From Streptomyces spiroverticillatus (lineage in GTDB: Bacteria > Actinomycetota > Actinomycetes > Streptomycetales > Streptomycetaceae), in contig BMUX01000008.1 of assembly GCA_014650415.1 (NCBI GenBank), forward strand, positions 126,784-190,783: a DNA stretch of 64,000 bases. Reading direction: 5' to 3'. Below, piece by piece: positions 9,256-18,932 of the stretch. Position numbers and translations under genes: made by a program. The notes below the pieces were generated by a model that did no database searches, was not told the DNA's origin, and saw only the letters and a list, made by a program, of their open reading frames with translations. Numbering within the stretch: position 1 is the first letter of the stretch; the number at the start of each line of letters is the position of its first letter.

Positions 9256-9295
9256 GGGCAACAGGCCCTCGGCCCGGCGCGCTACCTTTCACGCC

Positions 9296-10150
9296 ATGTG
9301 CATCTCAACCGGCCAGGCCGAGTTTTCCGGAACGACCGTGTACTGCGGGCGGCAGCACCACCCCGAGCACGGGCTCATCCACGTGCTGGGCTACCAGAAC
9401 ACCGCCGTCAGCCTGGCCGTCGGACCGAACGCCATGCTCCTGCACCTGCCGACCCGTCACCTGACCCCCGAGCACTTCCTGCCCGTCGGGCACTCCGACG
9501 ACGTCCTGCAACGCATGGTCGACGCCGTACGGCCGGTGGACGTCTCTGCGGACGGGATCGACTGGATGGGGTGGGAGCCGACGCCGTCCGTACGGGTCTT
9601 CGAGCACGACGTCTACACCGTGCTCCTGGCCGACGACCCCACTCAGATCCCGACCGCCCTGTGGCGGGTGCCGTCGTACCGGCGGCCCGAGATCGACCCG
9701 GAGCTGCTGAGCTTCTACGCCGAGCACTTCCCCGACCACACCATCGCCCTGTGCTGCTTCTCCAACACCGACGCGCGCCGGGCCAAGCCGCTCCTGCTCT
9801 GGTACGAGCCGCTGGACCCCGACCGGCTGACCGTGCCCGCCCTGGACAGCCACACCGGCGGCACGCCGGACCTGGACGCGCCGGTGCCCGTCGACCACTG
9901 GGTGCTGTTCGCCAGCGACGAGGCGCCGGACGGCTGGGGTGAGCCCGTGGAGTATCCGACGGGCATGCGCGAGCGGCTGCGTGCCTTCCTCCCCGCCAGG
10001 GTCGTGGGCCGCCGCTTCGACGAGGACCAGGACCTCCCCAACGGCGACTTCACCGTCTCCCACGCCGACCTGCTCGCCTGCGACGGCGACCTGGACCGCG
10101 TCGAGCGCCTGCGGCCGACCGGGGAGAGGTGCGCACTGCCGGTGATGTGA
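9296..10150 (+). CDS. Unrecognised protein
   Basis: A 284-residue soluble protein that I cannot assign. It begins MCISTGQAEFSGTTVYCG, a cysteine near residue 2 that could resemble an N-terminal nucleophile but without other support. It continues with acidic, Pro-rich stretches and a C-terminal DFTVSHADLLACDGDLDRV. It has no signal peptide or membrane span. Coding status is supported by composition, length and an absence of competing frames. The short gap after the methyltransferase gene suggests possible co-transcription. Confidence 0.75.
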   Translation: MCISTGQAEFSGTTVYCGRQHHPEHGLIHVLGYQNTAVSLAVGPNAMLLHLPTRHLTPEHFLPVGHSDDVLQRMVDAVRPVDVSADGIDWMGWEPTPSVRVFEHDVYTVLLADDPTQIPTALWRVPSYRRPEIDPELLSFYAEHFPDHTIALCCFSNTDARRAKPLLLWYEPLDPDRLTVPALDSHTGGTPDLDAPVPVDHWVLFASDEAPDGWGEPVEYPTGMRERLRAFLPARVVGRRFDEDQDLPNGDFTVSHADLLACDGDLDRVERLRPTGERCALPVM

Positions 10151-10274
10151 GCTCCGGATAAAAACCCGGGGATGCGGATGCATTGCCGCGCGAAAGCAGG
10201 GCACTCGGAGGTGGCAGGACGAAGGCCCAACCGTGGGTCGCACGCGTTGGTAGAGAGAAGAGAGTGGAACCGCG

Positions 10275-10430
10275 ATGATTGTTCTTGGTGTCATCCTGCT
10301 CCTCATCGGAGTGTTGGCCGGAATATCGATTCTGACGACCGTGGGCGGAATCCTCGTCGTAGTCGGTGCGGTCCTGTGGATTCTCGGTGCGACCGGGCGC
10401 GCGGTCGGCGGGCGCAAGCACTATTTCTGA
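10275..10430 (+). CDS. Small two-helix membrane protein, DUF6131-like
   Basis: A 51-residue protein starting MIVLGVILLLIGVLAG, with two hydrophobic stretches separated by a TTVGG turn and a basic tail ending GGRKHYF. Such proteins (DUF6131-like) are common in streptomycetes and of unknown role. Codon use is visibly less GC-rich at third positions than that of its neighbours (ATT, GTT, CTT, GGT near the start). A strong terminator follows at 10468. Confidence 0.8.
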   Translation: MIVLGVILLLIGVLAGISILTTVGGILVVVGAVLWILGATGRAVGGRKHYF

Positions 10431-10467
10431 CCGGCCCGGTGCTGATTGATTAGGCCGGAAAAGCAGA

Positions 10468-10522
10468 AGTGCCGTGGGTGGGCAAGCCTTTTGACAGGCT
10501 TGCCCACCCACGGCACTTTTTT
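10468..10522. terminator. Strong intrinsic terminator, likely bidirectional
   Basis: A perfect 21-bp inverted repeat (10468-10488 and 10497-10517, AGTGCCGTGGGTGGG... ) encloses an 8-base loop (TTTTGACA). It runs into TTTTTT at 10517-10522 on the plus strand. It lies between the convergent 10275 and 10561 genes. Confidence 0.92.
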
Positions 10523-10560
10523 GTGGGGCGGGCCGGGTGATTTCTCCCCCGCATTCCCCC

Positions 10561-10788
10561 TTACGAGTCGAAGACCACCCTGACCACGCCCCGCACCACC
10601 CGTACCACCGCGCCGACCACCATCCGCAGAATCCCCTCGGCGGCACCCGCCGTGATCAGTTCGGCGCCGATCTCGGCGACGTCGTCCGACACGCCCTCGC
10701 GCCGGCACGGCCGGGTCCGGCACACCCGGCGCAGTGGTCCCTGCACCGGCCTTCCGCAACGCCTGCACTTACGGCCACGGTCGAACAT
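10561..10788 (-). CDS. Small zinc-ribbon-like protein
   Basis: A 75-residue protein. The N-terminus (MFDRGRKCRRCGRPVQGP) has CX2C and further cysteines (RRVCRTRPCRRE), giving a possible four-cysteine zinc ribbon. The C-terminal half is a hydrophobic, Val-rich helix (GILRMVVGAVVRVVRGVV). A GGGGG-type ribosome site lies about 7 bases before the ATG. Function is unknown. It is convergent with the small membrane protein and shares its terminator. Confidence 0.7.
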   Translation of the reverse strand: MFDRGRKCRRCGRPVQGPLRRVCRTRPCRREGVSDDVAEIGAELITAGAAEGILRMVVGAVVRVVRGVVRVVFDS

Positions 10789-10868
10789 GGTCGTCCCCCT
10801 TGATCATTCGCCTTCTGTACGGGGGATGACGCGGCCGGGCGCGAAGGAGTTGCCCGTCCGTACCACCG

Positions 10869-11702
10869 TTACAGCATTTCGAGCGGCTGCTTGCGTACGG
10901 GCGCGGGGAACGCGGTGTCGAGTGCCGTCAGGTCCGCGTCGGTGAGCGTGAGGCCGAGGGCCGCGTGGTTGTCCTCGACGTGCGCGACGGTGGAGGCCTT
11001 CGGGATGGCGATGACGTTGTCGTCGCGCAGCACCCAGGCGAGCGCGACCTGGAGCGGGGTCGCCCCGTGCGCCTCCGCCACCGACTCCAGCACCGGGTGC
11101 CCCAGGAGTCGCCCCTGTTCCAACGGGGAGTAGGCCATCACCGGGACCGAGCGCTTGCGGCACCAGGGGAGGAGGTCGTACTCCGGGCCCCGGCGGGTGA
11201 GGTTGTAGAGGATCTGGTTGGTCTCGGGGAGGTCGCCCGCGGGGAGTTCCTCCAGGTCGTCGACGTCCAGGTTGCTCACGCCCCACGCGCCGATACTGCC
11301 GTCGCTCACCAGGCCTTCGAGCGCCTCGACGGTCTCGGCCAGCGGGATGCCGCCGCGCCAGTGCAGCAGGTACAGGTCGATGCGGTCCGTGCCGAGGCGG
11401 CGCAGGCTCGCCCGGCAGGCGTCGACGGTGCCGCGCGAGTCGGCGTTCGAGGGCAGCACCTTGCTGACGAGGAACACCTCGTCGCGGCGGCCCCGGATCG
11501 CCTCGCCGACCAGCTCCTCGGAGGCGCCGCCGCCGTACATCTCGGCGGTGTCGATCAGGGTCATGCCGAGGTCGATGCCCCGGCGCAGCGCGGCGAGCTC
11601 GTCGGCGCGCCGCGTAAGGCTGTCGCCCATGTACCACGTCCCCTGGCCCAGGGCGGGCACGCTCGCGCCGGAGGGGAAGGTCACGGTCCTGGCCGCTGTC
11701 AT
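10869..11702 (-). CDS. Aldo/keto reductase
   Basis: A 277-residue NADPH-dependent oxidoreductase of the AKR superfamily. It contains the catalytic tetrad Asp-Tyr region (LIDTAEMYGGGASEE), the lysine in FLVSKVLPSNA, His in LYLLHWRGG, the SNLDVDD segment, and the NADPH-binding end (VIAIPKASTVAHVEDN). GAGGT lies 7-8 bases before the ATG at 11702. It is divergent from the maltose operon; in other streptomycetes that place is usually taken by a LacI-type regulator. The substrate is unknown. Confidence 0.92.
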   Translation of the reverse strand: MTAARTVTFPSGASVPALGQGTWYMGDSLTRRADELAALRRGIDLGMTLIDTAEMYGGGASEELVGEAIRGRRDEVFLVSKVLPSNADSRGTVDACRASLRRLGTDRIDLYLLHWRGGIPLAETVEALEGLVSDGSIGAWGVSNLDVDDLEELPAGDLPETNQILYNLTRRGPEYDLLPWCRKRSVPVMAYSPLEQGRLLGHPVLESVAEAHGATPLQVALAWVLRDDNVIAIPKASTVAHVEDNHAALGLTLTDADLTALDTAFPAPVRKQPLEML

Positions 11703-11805
11703 GGTGGGTACCTCAATCTGCTCGTACGGGTGTTGCTGGTGTCGCGCCCATGACGGGCACCCCACCATGCGGGGCGGGCCGGGCACAAATGCGTGTGCCG
11801 TGGGC

Positions 11806-11857
11806 GGGCAAAACGGCACTTGGCGCGATGATTCGGGCAAAACTCTCCTTCTTGCCC
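11806..11857. promoter_or_regulatory. Direct/inverted repeats upstream of malE
   Basis: GGGCAAAAC occurs twice (11806-11814 and 11835-11843), 29 bases apart centre to centre. The second copy forms an inverted repeat with TTGCCC at 11852-11857. The block sits 25-75 bases before the malE start, in the only gap that can hold the operon's promoter and operator. The pattern suggests regulator binding but does not match a known MalR site that I can recall with certainty. Confidence 0.35.
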
Positions 11858-11881
11858 CACCCGCCGTGTGGAAGGACCCCG

Positions 11882-13246
11882 ATGAACGAGCACCGTGCGC
11901 GCAGCCGTGCCCCCGACCGAGCTGCGAACCCGGGCCTCCGAAGACCCTGCGCCCTCGGCGCCGCGCTCCTCGGGGCCGTCCTCGCCCTCACCGGATGCGG
12001 CGGTGACGCGGGCTCCGGCGGGAGTGCCTCCGCGCGGCCCGTTGTCACCGTCTGGGCCGACGACCAACGTGCCGCCGCCCTCAAGGACTTCGCCCGCACC
12101 TTCGGCGAGAAGTACGGGGCGAGAGTGTCCGTGCAGGCCGTGTCGAAGGACCTGCAGACGAACTTCGTCACCGCCTCCCAGGCCGGCGAGGGCCCCGATG
12201 TCGTCGTCGGCGCCAACGACTGGATCGGCAACCTCGTCCAGAACGGTGCCATCGACCCCGTACGCCTGAGCACGAGTCAGCGCGACTCCCTCGAACCGCG
12301 CGCCGTCAAGGCTGTCACCTTCAACGGCCAGACGTACGGAATGCCGTACGCGCTCGAAAACGTCGCCCTCATCCGCAACACCGCCCTCGTCCCCGACGCC
12401 CCCGCCACCATCGAGGAGGCCGTCGCCGTCGGGCAGCGGCTGAAGGGGGAGGGCAAGGTCAGCGAGATCATGTCCGTCCCGGTGGGGCAGGCGGGGGACG
12501 CGTATCACGCGTACGCGCTCTATTCGCAGGCCGGGGGCTATCTCTTCGGGCGCGACGCCCAGGGCGAGTACAACCCCGCCGACCTCGGCCTCGGCACGGA
12601 AGCCTCCGTGCGGGCGCTGGAGAAGTTCCGTGCGCTGGGGGAGAAGGGGGTGGGTGCGCTCAAGCGGACCATCGGCCCCGACAACGCCATTCCCACCTTC
12701 ACCACCGGCAAGGCCCCGTTCCTGATTTCCGGGCCGTGGGCGGTGCCCGACATCAAGAAGGCGGGGATCGCGTACGACATCCAGGCCGTGCCCCGATTCG
12801 AGGGGACGGGAGGGAAGGGCGGGCCGTTCATCGGCGTACAGGCCTTCTACGTGGCCGCCAAGGCGAAGAACAAGGCGCTCGCCCAGGAGTTCGTCGCCCA
12901 GGCCGGAGGCAGTGAGCGGACCGCCATCGCCCTCACCGAGGCCAACCCGCGACCGCCCGCCCTCAAAGCGGCCCTCGCCCACTTCAAGGACAGCAACCCG
13001 GACCTGGGCAAGTTCCTCGCCGCAGGGGCCGACGGGGTGATTCAGCCCGCCATTCCGCAGATGAACGTCGTGTGGGACCCCTTCGGCAAGGCCGAGGCGG
13101 CGATCATCGGCGGCGCGCCGGTGCGCTCCACGGTCGTCTCCCTCACCCGGGCGGTCGCCGGGCAGATCGGCCTCGACCCGGACAAGGCCGTCCGCTTCGC
13201 CGGTGCACCGGCAACGACCAACCACCCCGCCGCCGGCAAGGACTGA
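11882..13246 (+). CDS. malE: Maltose/maltodextrin-binding lipoprotein
   Basis: A 454-residue extracellular solute-binding protein (family 1). The N-terminal signal ends in a lipobox (VLALTGCGGDAGSGG). The mature part matches MalE: PVVTVWADDQRAAALKDFA, KDLQTNFVTASQAGEGPDVV, PYALENVALIRN, KAPFLISGPWAVPDIKKAGI and MNVVWDPFGKAEAAI. GGAAGGA lies 6-8 bases before the ATG. It is the first gene of an operon with malF and malG. It presumably delivers maltose or maltodextrins to the MalFG pore. Confidence 0.95.
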   Translation: MNEHRARSRAPDRAANPGLRRPCALGAALLGAVLALTGCGGDAGSGGSASARPVVTVWADDQRAAALKDFARTFGEKYGARVSVQAVSKDLQTNFVTASQAGEGPDVVVGANDWIGNLVQNGAIDPVRLSTSQRDSLEPRAVKAVTFNGQTYGMPYALENVALIRNTALVPDAPATIEEAVAVGQRLKGEGKVSEIMSVPVGQAGDAYHAYALYSQAGGYLFGRDAQGEYNPADLGLGTEASVRALEKFRALGEKGVGALKRTIGPDNAIPTFTTGKAPFLISGPWAVPDIKKAGIAYDIQAVPRFEGTGGKGGPFIGVQAFYVAAKAKNKALAQEFVAQAGGSERTAIALTEANPRPPALKAALAHFKDSNPDLGKFLAAGADGVIQPAIPQMNVVWDPFGKAEAAIIGGAPVRSTVVSLTRAVAGQIGLDPDKAVRFAGAPATTNHPAAGKD

Positions 13247-13252
13247 CCGCCG

Positions 13253-14806
13253 ATGACCGTCCCGCCCCGCAAGCCTCTCGGCAACCCTCTCGGCACCCCC
13301 CTCGGCAGCGCCGGAGTTCTCGCCAAGGCCCTCCTGCTCGGTCTCGCCCTCGCGCTCGCGATCTGGGGCGCGTTCCCCCTGGTCGAACACCGCGACTGGC
13401 TCGCCCTCGCCGTCCTCGTCGCCGCCACCGTCCTGATCTTCTGGGGCTACCTCTCCCCGCGCCGCATCCCGGCCAAGTACCTGCTCCCCGGCACCGTCTT
13501 CCTCATCGCCTTCCAGGTGCTGCCGATCCTGTACACGGTCTCCACCGCCTTCACCAACTTCGGCGACGGCCACCGGGGCAGCAAGGAGTCCGCGATCCAC
13601 AGCATCGAGGAGGCCTCCGTCTCCCCGGTGCCCGGCACCCCCGACTACCGGCTCAACCTCGCCGTCCCGCAAGGGAGTTCACCCGCCGACGGCCCTCTGG
13701 TCCTGGTCCTCACCGACCCCGCCACCGGCAAGGAGCGCGCCGCCCGCGCCGACACGGGCACCGTCACCGACCTCCCTTCCCGGGCCACCCTCACCGTCCT
13801 GACCGACCCCCAGGCCGCCCGCCGGGGGGCCGAGCTCGCCGCCCTGCGCATCGCCGACGGCCCGGGCCACATCCGTACCGAAGGACTGGAACGCGCCTAC
13901 GTCGGCGCACCCGCCCGCAGCTACGACGCCTCCTCCGACACCCTGCGCGACGCCACGACCGGCACCGTCTGGAAGGCCGACGGCACCACCGGCACCTTCG
14001 TCACCGACGACGGCGAGCGCATCAGCTCCGGCTGGCGGGTCGGCGTCGGCCTGGGGAACTTCGCCGACGTCCTCACCAACCCCACCATCAGCCGTTACTT
14101 CGGCCAGACCCTGCTGTGGAACATCGCCTTCGCCGTCCTCACCGTACTGATCACCTTCGTCCTCGGACTGTTCGTGGCGCTCTCGCTGCACCACCCGAGG
14201 ATGCGCGGCCGCTGGTTCTACCGGGCGCTGCTGATCCTCCCGTACGCCATGCCCGCCTTCGCGATGCTCATGGTCTGGGCGGACATGTTCAACAAGGACT
14301 TCGGCCTGATCAACCGGCTCTTCGGGCTCGACGTCAACTGGCTCGGCGAGCCCTGGACGGCACGGGCCGCCGTGCTGCTCGTACAGCTGTGGATGGGCTA
14401 CCCGTACATGTTCCTGGTCGCCACCGGGGCGCTCCAGGCCGTGCCGGACGAGGTCAAGGAAGCGGCCAGGGTGGACGGGGCCGGGCGCTGGACCATCCTG
14501 CGCAAGGTCACCCTGCCGCTGGTGCTGGTCGCGCTGTTCCCGCTGCTCATCGCCTCCTTCGCGTTCAACTTCAACAACTTCAACGCCATCTACCTCACCA
14601 CCGCCGGCGGCCCCTTCCCGCCGGACAGCCCGATGGCGGGGGCCACCGACCTGCTCATCACGTACACCTACCGACTCGCCTTCGGCGGCCAGGGTGCCCA
14701 GTACGGGCTCGCGGCGGCGATCTCGCTGTTCATCTTCGTCATCGTCGCGGTGATCTCCCTGGTCAGCTTCCGCCGCGCCCGCGCCATGGAAGAGGTCAAC
14801 GGCTGA
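13253..14806 (+). CDS. malF: Maltose ABC transporter permease MalF
   Basis: A 517-residue permease. Three N-terminal spans are followed by a long extracytoplasmic domain (about residues 105-270), as in enterobacterial MalF, and then the transport core. The EAA loop is VPDEVKEAARVDGAGRWTILRKVTLP near residue 400. It starts 7 bases after malE. Its stop overlaps an ATG as TGATG. That ATG opens a 10-residue minicistron rather than malG, because a 32-bp duplication has copied the gene junction. Confidence 0.94.
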   Translation: MTVPPRKPLGNPLGTPLGSAGVLAKALLLGLALALAIWGAFPLVEHRDWLALAVLVAATVLIFWGYLSPRRIPAKYLLPGTVFLIAFQVLPILYTVSTAFTNFGDGHRGSKESAIHSIEEASVSPVPGTPDYRLNLAVPQGSSPADGPLVLVLTDPATGKERAARADTGTVTDLPSRATLTVLTDPQAARRGAELAALRIADGPGHIRTEGLERAYVGAPARSYDASSDTLRDATTGTVWKADGTTGTFVTDDGERISSGWRVGVGLGNFADVLTNPTISRYFGQTLLWNIAFAVLTVLITFVLGLFVALSLHHPRMRGRWFYRALLILPYAMPAFAMLMVWADMFNKDFGLINRLFGLDVNWLGEPWTARAAVLLVQLWMGYPYMFLVATGALQAVPDEVKEAARVDGAGRWTILRKVTLPLVLVALFPLLIASFAFNFNNFNAIYLTTAGGPFPPDSPMAGATDLLITYTYRLAFGGQGAQYGLAAAISLFIFVIVAVISLVSFRRARAMEEVNG

Positions 14807-14840
14807 TGTCCCGGTCAAGAGAAGAGGTCAACGGCTGATG
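14789..14840 (+). repeat. 32-bp tandem duplication at the malF-malG junction
   Basis: GAAGAGGTCAACGGCTGATG occurs at 14789-14808 and again at 14821-14840, exactly 32 bases apart. It duplicates the last codons of malF, its TGA, and the overlapping ATG. It creates an extra stop-start junction. Confidence 0.95.
14806..14838 (+). CDS. Ten-residue minicistron between malF and malG
   Basis: The ATG that overlaps the malF stop (TGATG) opens a frame reading MSRSREEVNG, then a TGA that overlaps the malG ATG in the same TGATG manner. The peptide's last six residues repeat the C-terminus of MalF. GAAGAGG provides a ribosome site for malG. Translation by re-initiation is likely, but any role of the peptide is unknown and it may be only a by-product of the duplication. 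Confidence 0.5.
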   Translation: MSRSREEVNG

Positions 14841-15749
14841 GCCACGCCCATTCCCCCCGCCGTACCGCATCCCACCGGACCGTCGCCGTCCCGCCGCCGG
14901 GGCGGCGTCGCCCACCGGGTCGGCTGGTGGCGGCACGCCGTCGCGCTGCTCTGCGCGGTCTTCGCCCTGATCCCGATCGTCTTCGTCGTCTCCGCCGCGT
15001 TCAACCCGCGCGGCACCCTCGGCTCCACCACCCTGTGGCCATCGGGCGCGGGACTGGAGAACTTCCGCAAGCTGTTCACCTCGACCGACTACGGGCGCTG
15101 GTTCGGCAACTCGCTGCTGATCTCCGCCGCCGCCGGAGCCCTGTCGATGTTCGCCTCCGCCTGCGGGGCGTACGCCTTCTCCCGGTTCCGCTTCCGGGGG
15201 CGGCGGGCGGGCATGACCGGGCTGCTGCTGGTGCAGATGTTTCCGCAGTTCCTCGCCGTGGTGGCGATCTACCTGATGTTCACCTGGATCACCGCCCGCT
15301 ACCCGGGCATCGGCTTCAACACCTCATGGGCGCTGATCCTGCTCTACATGGGCGGCGCGCTCGGCGCCAACACCTGGCTGATGAAGGGCTTCTTCGACAC
15401 CGTCCCGAAGTCCCTCGACGAGTCCGCGAAGGTCGACGGCGCCTCCCACGCGCAGGTCTTCTTCACCATCATGCTGCCGCTGGTCTCGCCCGTCCTCGCG
15501 GTGACCGGCCTGCTCAGCTTCATCGGCACCATGAACGAGTTCCTGCTCGCCAACATCTTCCTCACCGACCCCGAGGCCAAGACCCTCGCCGTCGGCCTCT
15601 ACGGAATGATCCAGGAAGGCAACCGGGACGCCAACTTCGGCCTGTTCTGCGCCGGTTCGCTCCTGATGGCGATCCCCATCGTCGCCCTCTTCCTCTACCT
15701 CCAGCGCTTCATCGTCTCCGGCCTCACCTCCGGCGCGGTCAAGGGCTGA
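14838..15749 (+). CDS. malG: Maltose ABC transporter permease MalG
   Basis: A 303-residue six-span permease of the MalG type. The EAA loop is VPKSLDESAKVDGASHAQVFFTIMLP near residue 200, followed by LLSFIGTMNEFLLA, and the C-terminus (GLTSGAVKG) matches MalG. The ATG at 14838 overlaps the minicistron stop. It acts with MalF and probably the MsiK-like ATPase encoded 1.8 kb downstream on the opposite strand. Confidence 0.95.
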   Translation: MATPIPPAVPHPTGPSPSRRRGGVAHRVGWWRHAVALLCAVFALIPIVFVVSAAFNPRGTLGSTTLWPSGAGLENFRKLFTSTDYGRWFGNSLLISAAAGALSMFASACGAYAFSRFRFRGRRAGMTGLLLVQMFPQFLAVVAIYLMFTWITARYPGIGFNTSWALILLYMGGALGANTWLMKGFFDTVPKSLDESAKVDGASHAQVFFTIMLPLVSPVLAVTGLLSFIGTMNEFLLANIFLTDPEAKTLAVGLYGMIQEGNRDANFGLFCAGSLLMAIPIVALFLYLQRFIVSGLTSGAVKG

Positions 15750-15757
15750 CCCTCCGT

Positions 15758-15809
15758 CACGTGCCTGTTCTCGTACGGGCACACGTGCCTGTTCCTCTCG
15801 TACGGGCAC
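15758..15809. repeat. Two-copy direct repeat between malG and the glucosidase gene
   Basis: CACGTGCCTGTTCTCGTACG then GGCA (15758-15781) is followed at once by a copy with two or three extra bases (15782-15809). Each copy can fold through GTGCC/GGCAC. It lies in the 106-base gap between malG and the alpha-glucosidase gene. Confidence 0.75.
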
Positions 15810-15855
15810 GAGCGCACCCGCACCCCCCACCGCCCCGAAAGGCGCACCCCCCTCC

Positions 15856-17496
15856 ATGAACCACCCCGCCCCCCGCACCCCCTGGTGGCGCGACGCCGTG
15901 ATCTACCAGGTCTACATCCGCAGCTTCGCCGACGGGAACGGCGACGGCATCGGCGACATCGCCGGACTCCGCACCCGCCTGCGACACCTCCGCGACCTGG
16001 GCGTAGACGCCCTGTGGATCAACCCCTGGTACGCGTCGCCGCAGGTCGACGCCGGTTACGACGTCAGCGACTACCGGCAGATCGACCCCGCCTTCGGCAC
16101 CCTCACCGAGGCCGAGGACTTCCTCGCCGAGGCCCACGCGCACGGGCTGCGGGTCCTCGTCGACCTGGTCCCCAACCACACCTCCGACCAGCACCGCTGG
16201 TTCCGCCAGGCGCTCGCGGCCGGCCCCGGATCCGCCGCGCGCGCCCGCTACCACTTCCACGAGGGCCGCGGCGCCCACGGCGAACTCCCGCCCAACAACT
16301 GGCAGTCCATCTTCGGCGGCCCCGCCTGGACCCGCGTCCCCGACGGCCAGTGGTACCTGCACCTCTTCGCATCCGCCCAGCCCGACCTCAACTGGGACCA
16401 CCCCGAGGTGCGGGCCGAGTTCGAGGACATCCTGCGCTTCTGGCTCGACCGGGGCGCCGACGGCTTCCGCATCGACGTCGCCCACGGCCTCACCAAGGAC
16501 CCTGCCCTGCCCGACCTGGCCGAGACCGACACCGAAATGCTCGGCTCCGCCCAGGCCGCCGACCACCCCTACTTCGACCGCGACGCCACCCTCGCCATCT
16601 ACGAGACCTGGCGCAGAATCACCGACTCCTACGACGGCGAACGCATCTTCGTCGCAGAGGCCTGGGTCTCCTCGCCCGAACGCATGGCCCGCTACCTCAC
16701 CCCCGGCCGCCTCCACACCGCCTTCAACTTCGGCCTGCTGGGCTGTCCTTGGGACGCCCCCGCGCTGCGACGCGAGATCGACGCCACCTTCACCGCCCTC
16801 GCGGCGACGGACTCCCCGCCCACCTGGGTGCTGTCCAACCACGACGTCGTACGCCATCTCACGCGGTACGCACGGGAGTTGACGTCCCTCGCCGACGCCA
16901 AGCGTGCCTACGGCCAACCCGCCGACCTGGCACTCGGCCTGCGCAGGGCCAGGGCCGCCGCCCTGCTCAGCCTCGGCCTGCCCGGCGGGGCGTACGTCTA
17001 CCAGGGCGAGGAACTGGGCCTCGAAGAGGTCGAGGACCTCCCCGAAGAGGTCTGGCAGGACCCCTCCCGGCTGTGGGCCGACCACACCGACCCGGTCCGC
17101 GACGGCTGCCGGGTCCCCCTGCCGTGGAGCGGTGAGGCGGCCCCGTTCGGCTTCTCGCCGCCCGACGCCCACACCGCGCCGTGGCTGCCGCAGCCCGCCG
17201 CCTGGAAGGACCGTACGGCGGAGGCCCAACTCGGCGATCCCGCCTCGACGTTGGAGTTCTACCGCGAGGCGCTGCGGCTGCGCCGGGCGCTGCCGGACCT
17301 GGGGGAGGGGCCGATGGAGTGGCTGCCCTCGGACGACGGGGTCCTCGCCTTCCGGCGGGGTGAGGGGGTCATCGTGGTCGTCAACACCTCCTCACGGCTC
17401 TGTGCGCTCCCCGCACACGGTGAAGTCCTTTTGTCCTCCGGCCCGTTGGAGGGCGACGGGCTGCCGGGGGACACGGCGGTGTGGCTGGCGGGGTGA
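15856..17496 (+). CDS. aglA: GH13 alpha-glucosidase
   Basis: A 546-residue intracellular glycoside hydrolase family 13 enzyme. Conserved regions: I DLVPNHTSD, II GFRIDVAHG (nucleophile Asp), III FVAEAW (acid/base Glu) and IV VLSNHDVVR. The N-terminal WWRDAVIYQVYIRSFADGNG is typical of alpha-1,4/1,6-glucosidases of the oligosaccharide group. There is no signal peptide. It would hydrolyse maltose or maltodextrins brought in by MalEFG. It follows malG by 106 bases and ends at a terminator shared with the convergent ATPase gene. Confidence 0.93.
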   Translation: MNHPAPRTPWWRDAVIYQVYIRSFADGNGDGIGDIAGLRTRLRHLRDLGVDALWINPWYASPQVDAGYDVSDYRQIDPAFGTLTEAEDFLAEAHAHGLRVLVDLVPNHTSDQHRWFRQALAAGPGSAARARYHFHEGRGAHGELPPNNWQSIFGGPAWTRVPDGQWYLHLFASAQPDLNWDHPEVRAEFEDILRFWLDRGADGFRIDVAHGLTKDPALPDLAETDTEMLGSAQAADHPYFDRDATLAIYETWRRITDSYDGERIFVAEAWVSSPERMARYLTPGRLHTAFNFGLLGCPWDAPALRREIDATFTALAATDSPPTWVLSNHDVVRHLTRYARELTSLADAKRAYGQPADLALGLRRARAAALLSLGLPGGAYVYQGEELGLEEVEDLPEEVWQDPSRLWADHTDPVRDGCRVPLPWSGEAAPFGFSPPDAHTAPWLPQPAAWKDRTAEAQLGDPASTLEFYREALRLRRALPDLGEGPMEWLPSDDGVLAFRRGEGVIVVVNTSSRLCALPAHGEVLLSSGPLEGDGLPGDTAVWLAG

Positions 17497-17505
17497 GGTG
17501 TGGCG

Positions 17506-17533
17506 GGGTGCCCCGATGCAGGTCGGGGCACCC
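17506..17533. terminator. Bidirectional terminator hairpin
   Basis: A perfect 11-bp inverted repeat, GGGTGCCCCGA / TCGGGGCACCC, with a 6-base loop lies between the convergent aglA and MsiK-like genes. It has no long U-tract, as is usual in streptomycetes. Confidence 0.75.
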
Positions 17534-17536
17534 ACG

Positions 17537-18628
<1,092 letters not shown>

Positions 18629-18722
18629 GAGTGCGTCGTCCCTGTTCACCGGCGGTACGTGCCGGACGATCCGAGTGGGGAGGGGTACGGGCCGGAATTC
18701 CCGAAACCGCGTATTCGGCCTC

Positions 18723-18751
18723 ACCCTGCAAGGCGCCTGACCAATTGTCAA
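18723..18751 (-). promoter_or_regulatory. HrdB-type promoter of the msiK-like gene
   Basis: On the minus strand TTGACA (18751-18746), 17 bases, then CAGGGT (18728-18723). The -35 is perfect and the -10 is one base from TAGGGT. The start codon is about 95 bases downstream. Confidence 0.7.
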
Positions 18752-18892
18752 AGACCCGGCGCGGGGAATTCCGCTGTGCAATAGGGTGTCTGTGTATTCC
18801 CGTTAATTCCCGGGCCGGGAGTCCCCCTTGCTCCGGGAGCGGCAATTCGGTTTCGGCGCCGAGGCGCACGGCCTCTTCGGGGCTTCGGGGCC

Positions 18893-18932
18893 GCCCCCTC
18901 CCCCCCTTTCCCCCCGCCCCCTTGGGCGGCGG
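18893..18932 (-). other. G-run tract with quadruplex potential
   Basis: Read on the minus strand, runs of 5, 6, 7 and 5 guanines are separated by one to three bases. It satisfies the usual intramolecular G-quadruplex pattern. It lies well upstream of the msiK-like promoter. Confidence 0.5.
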
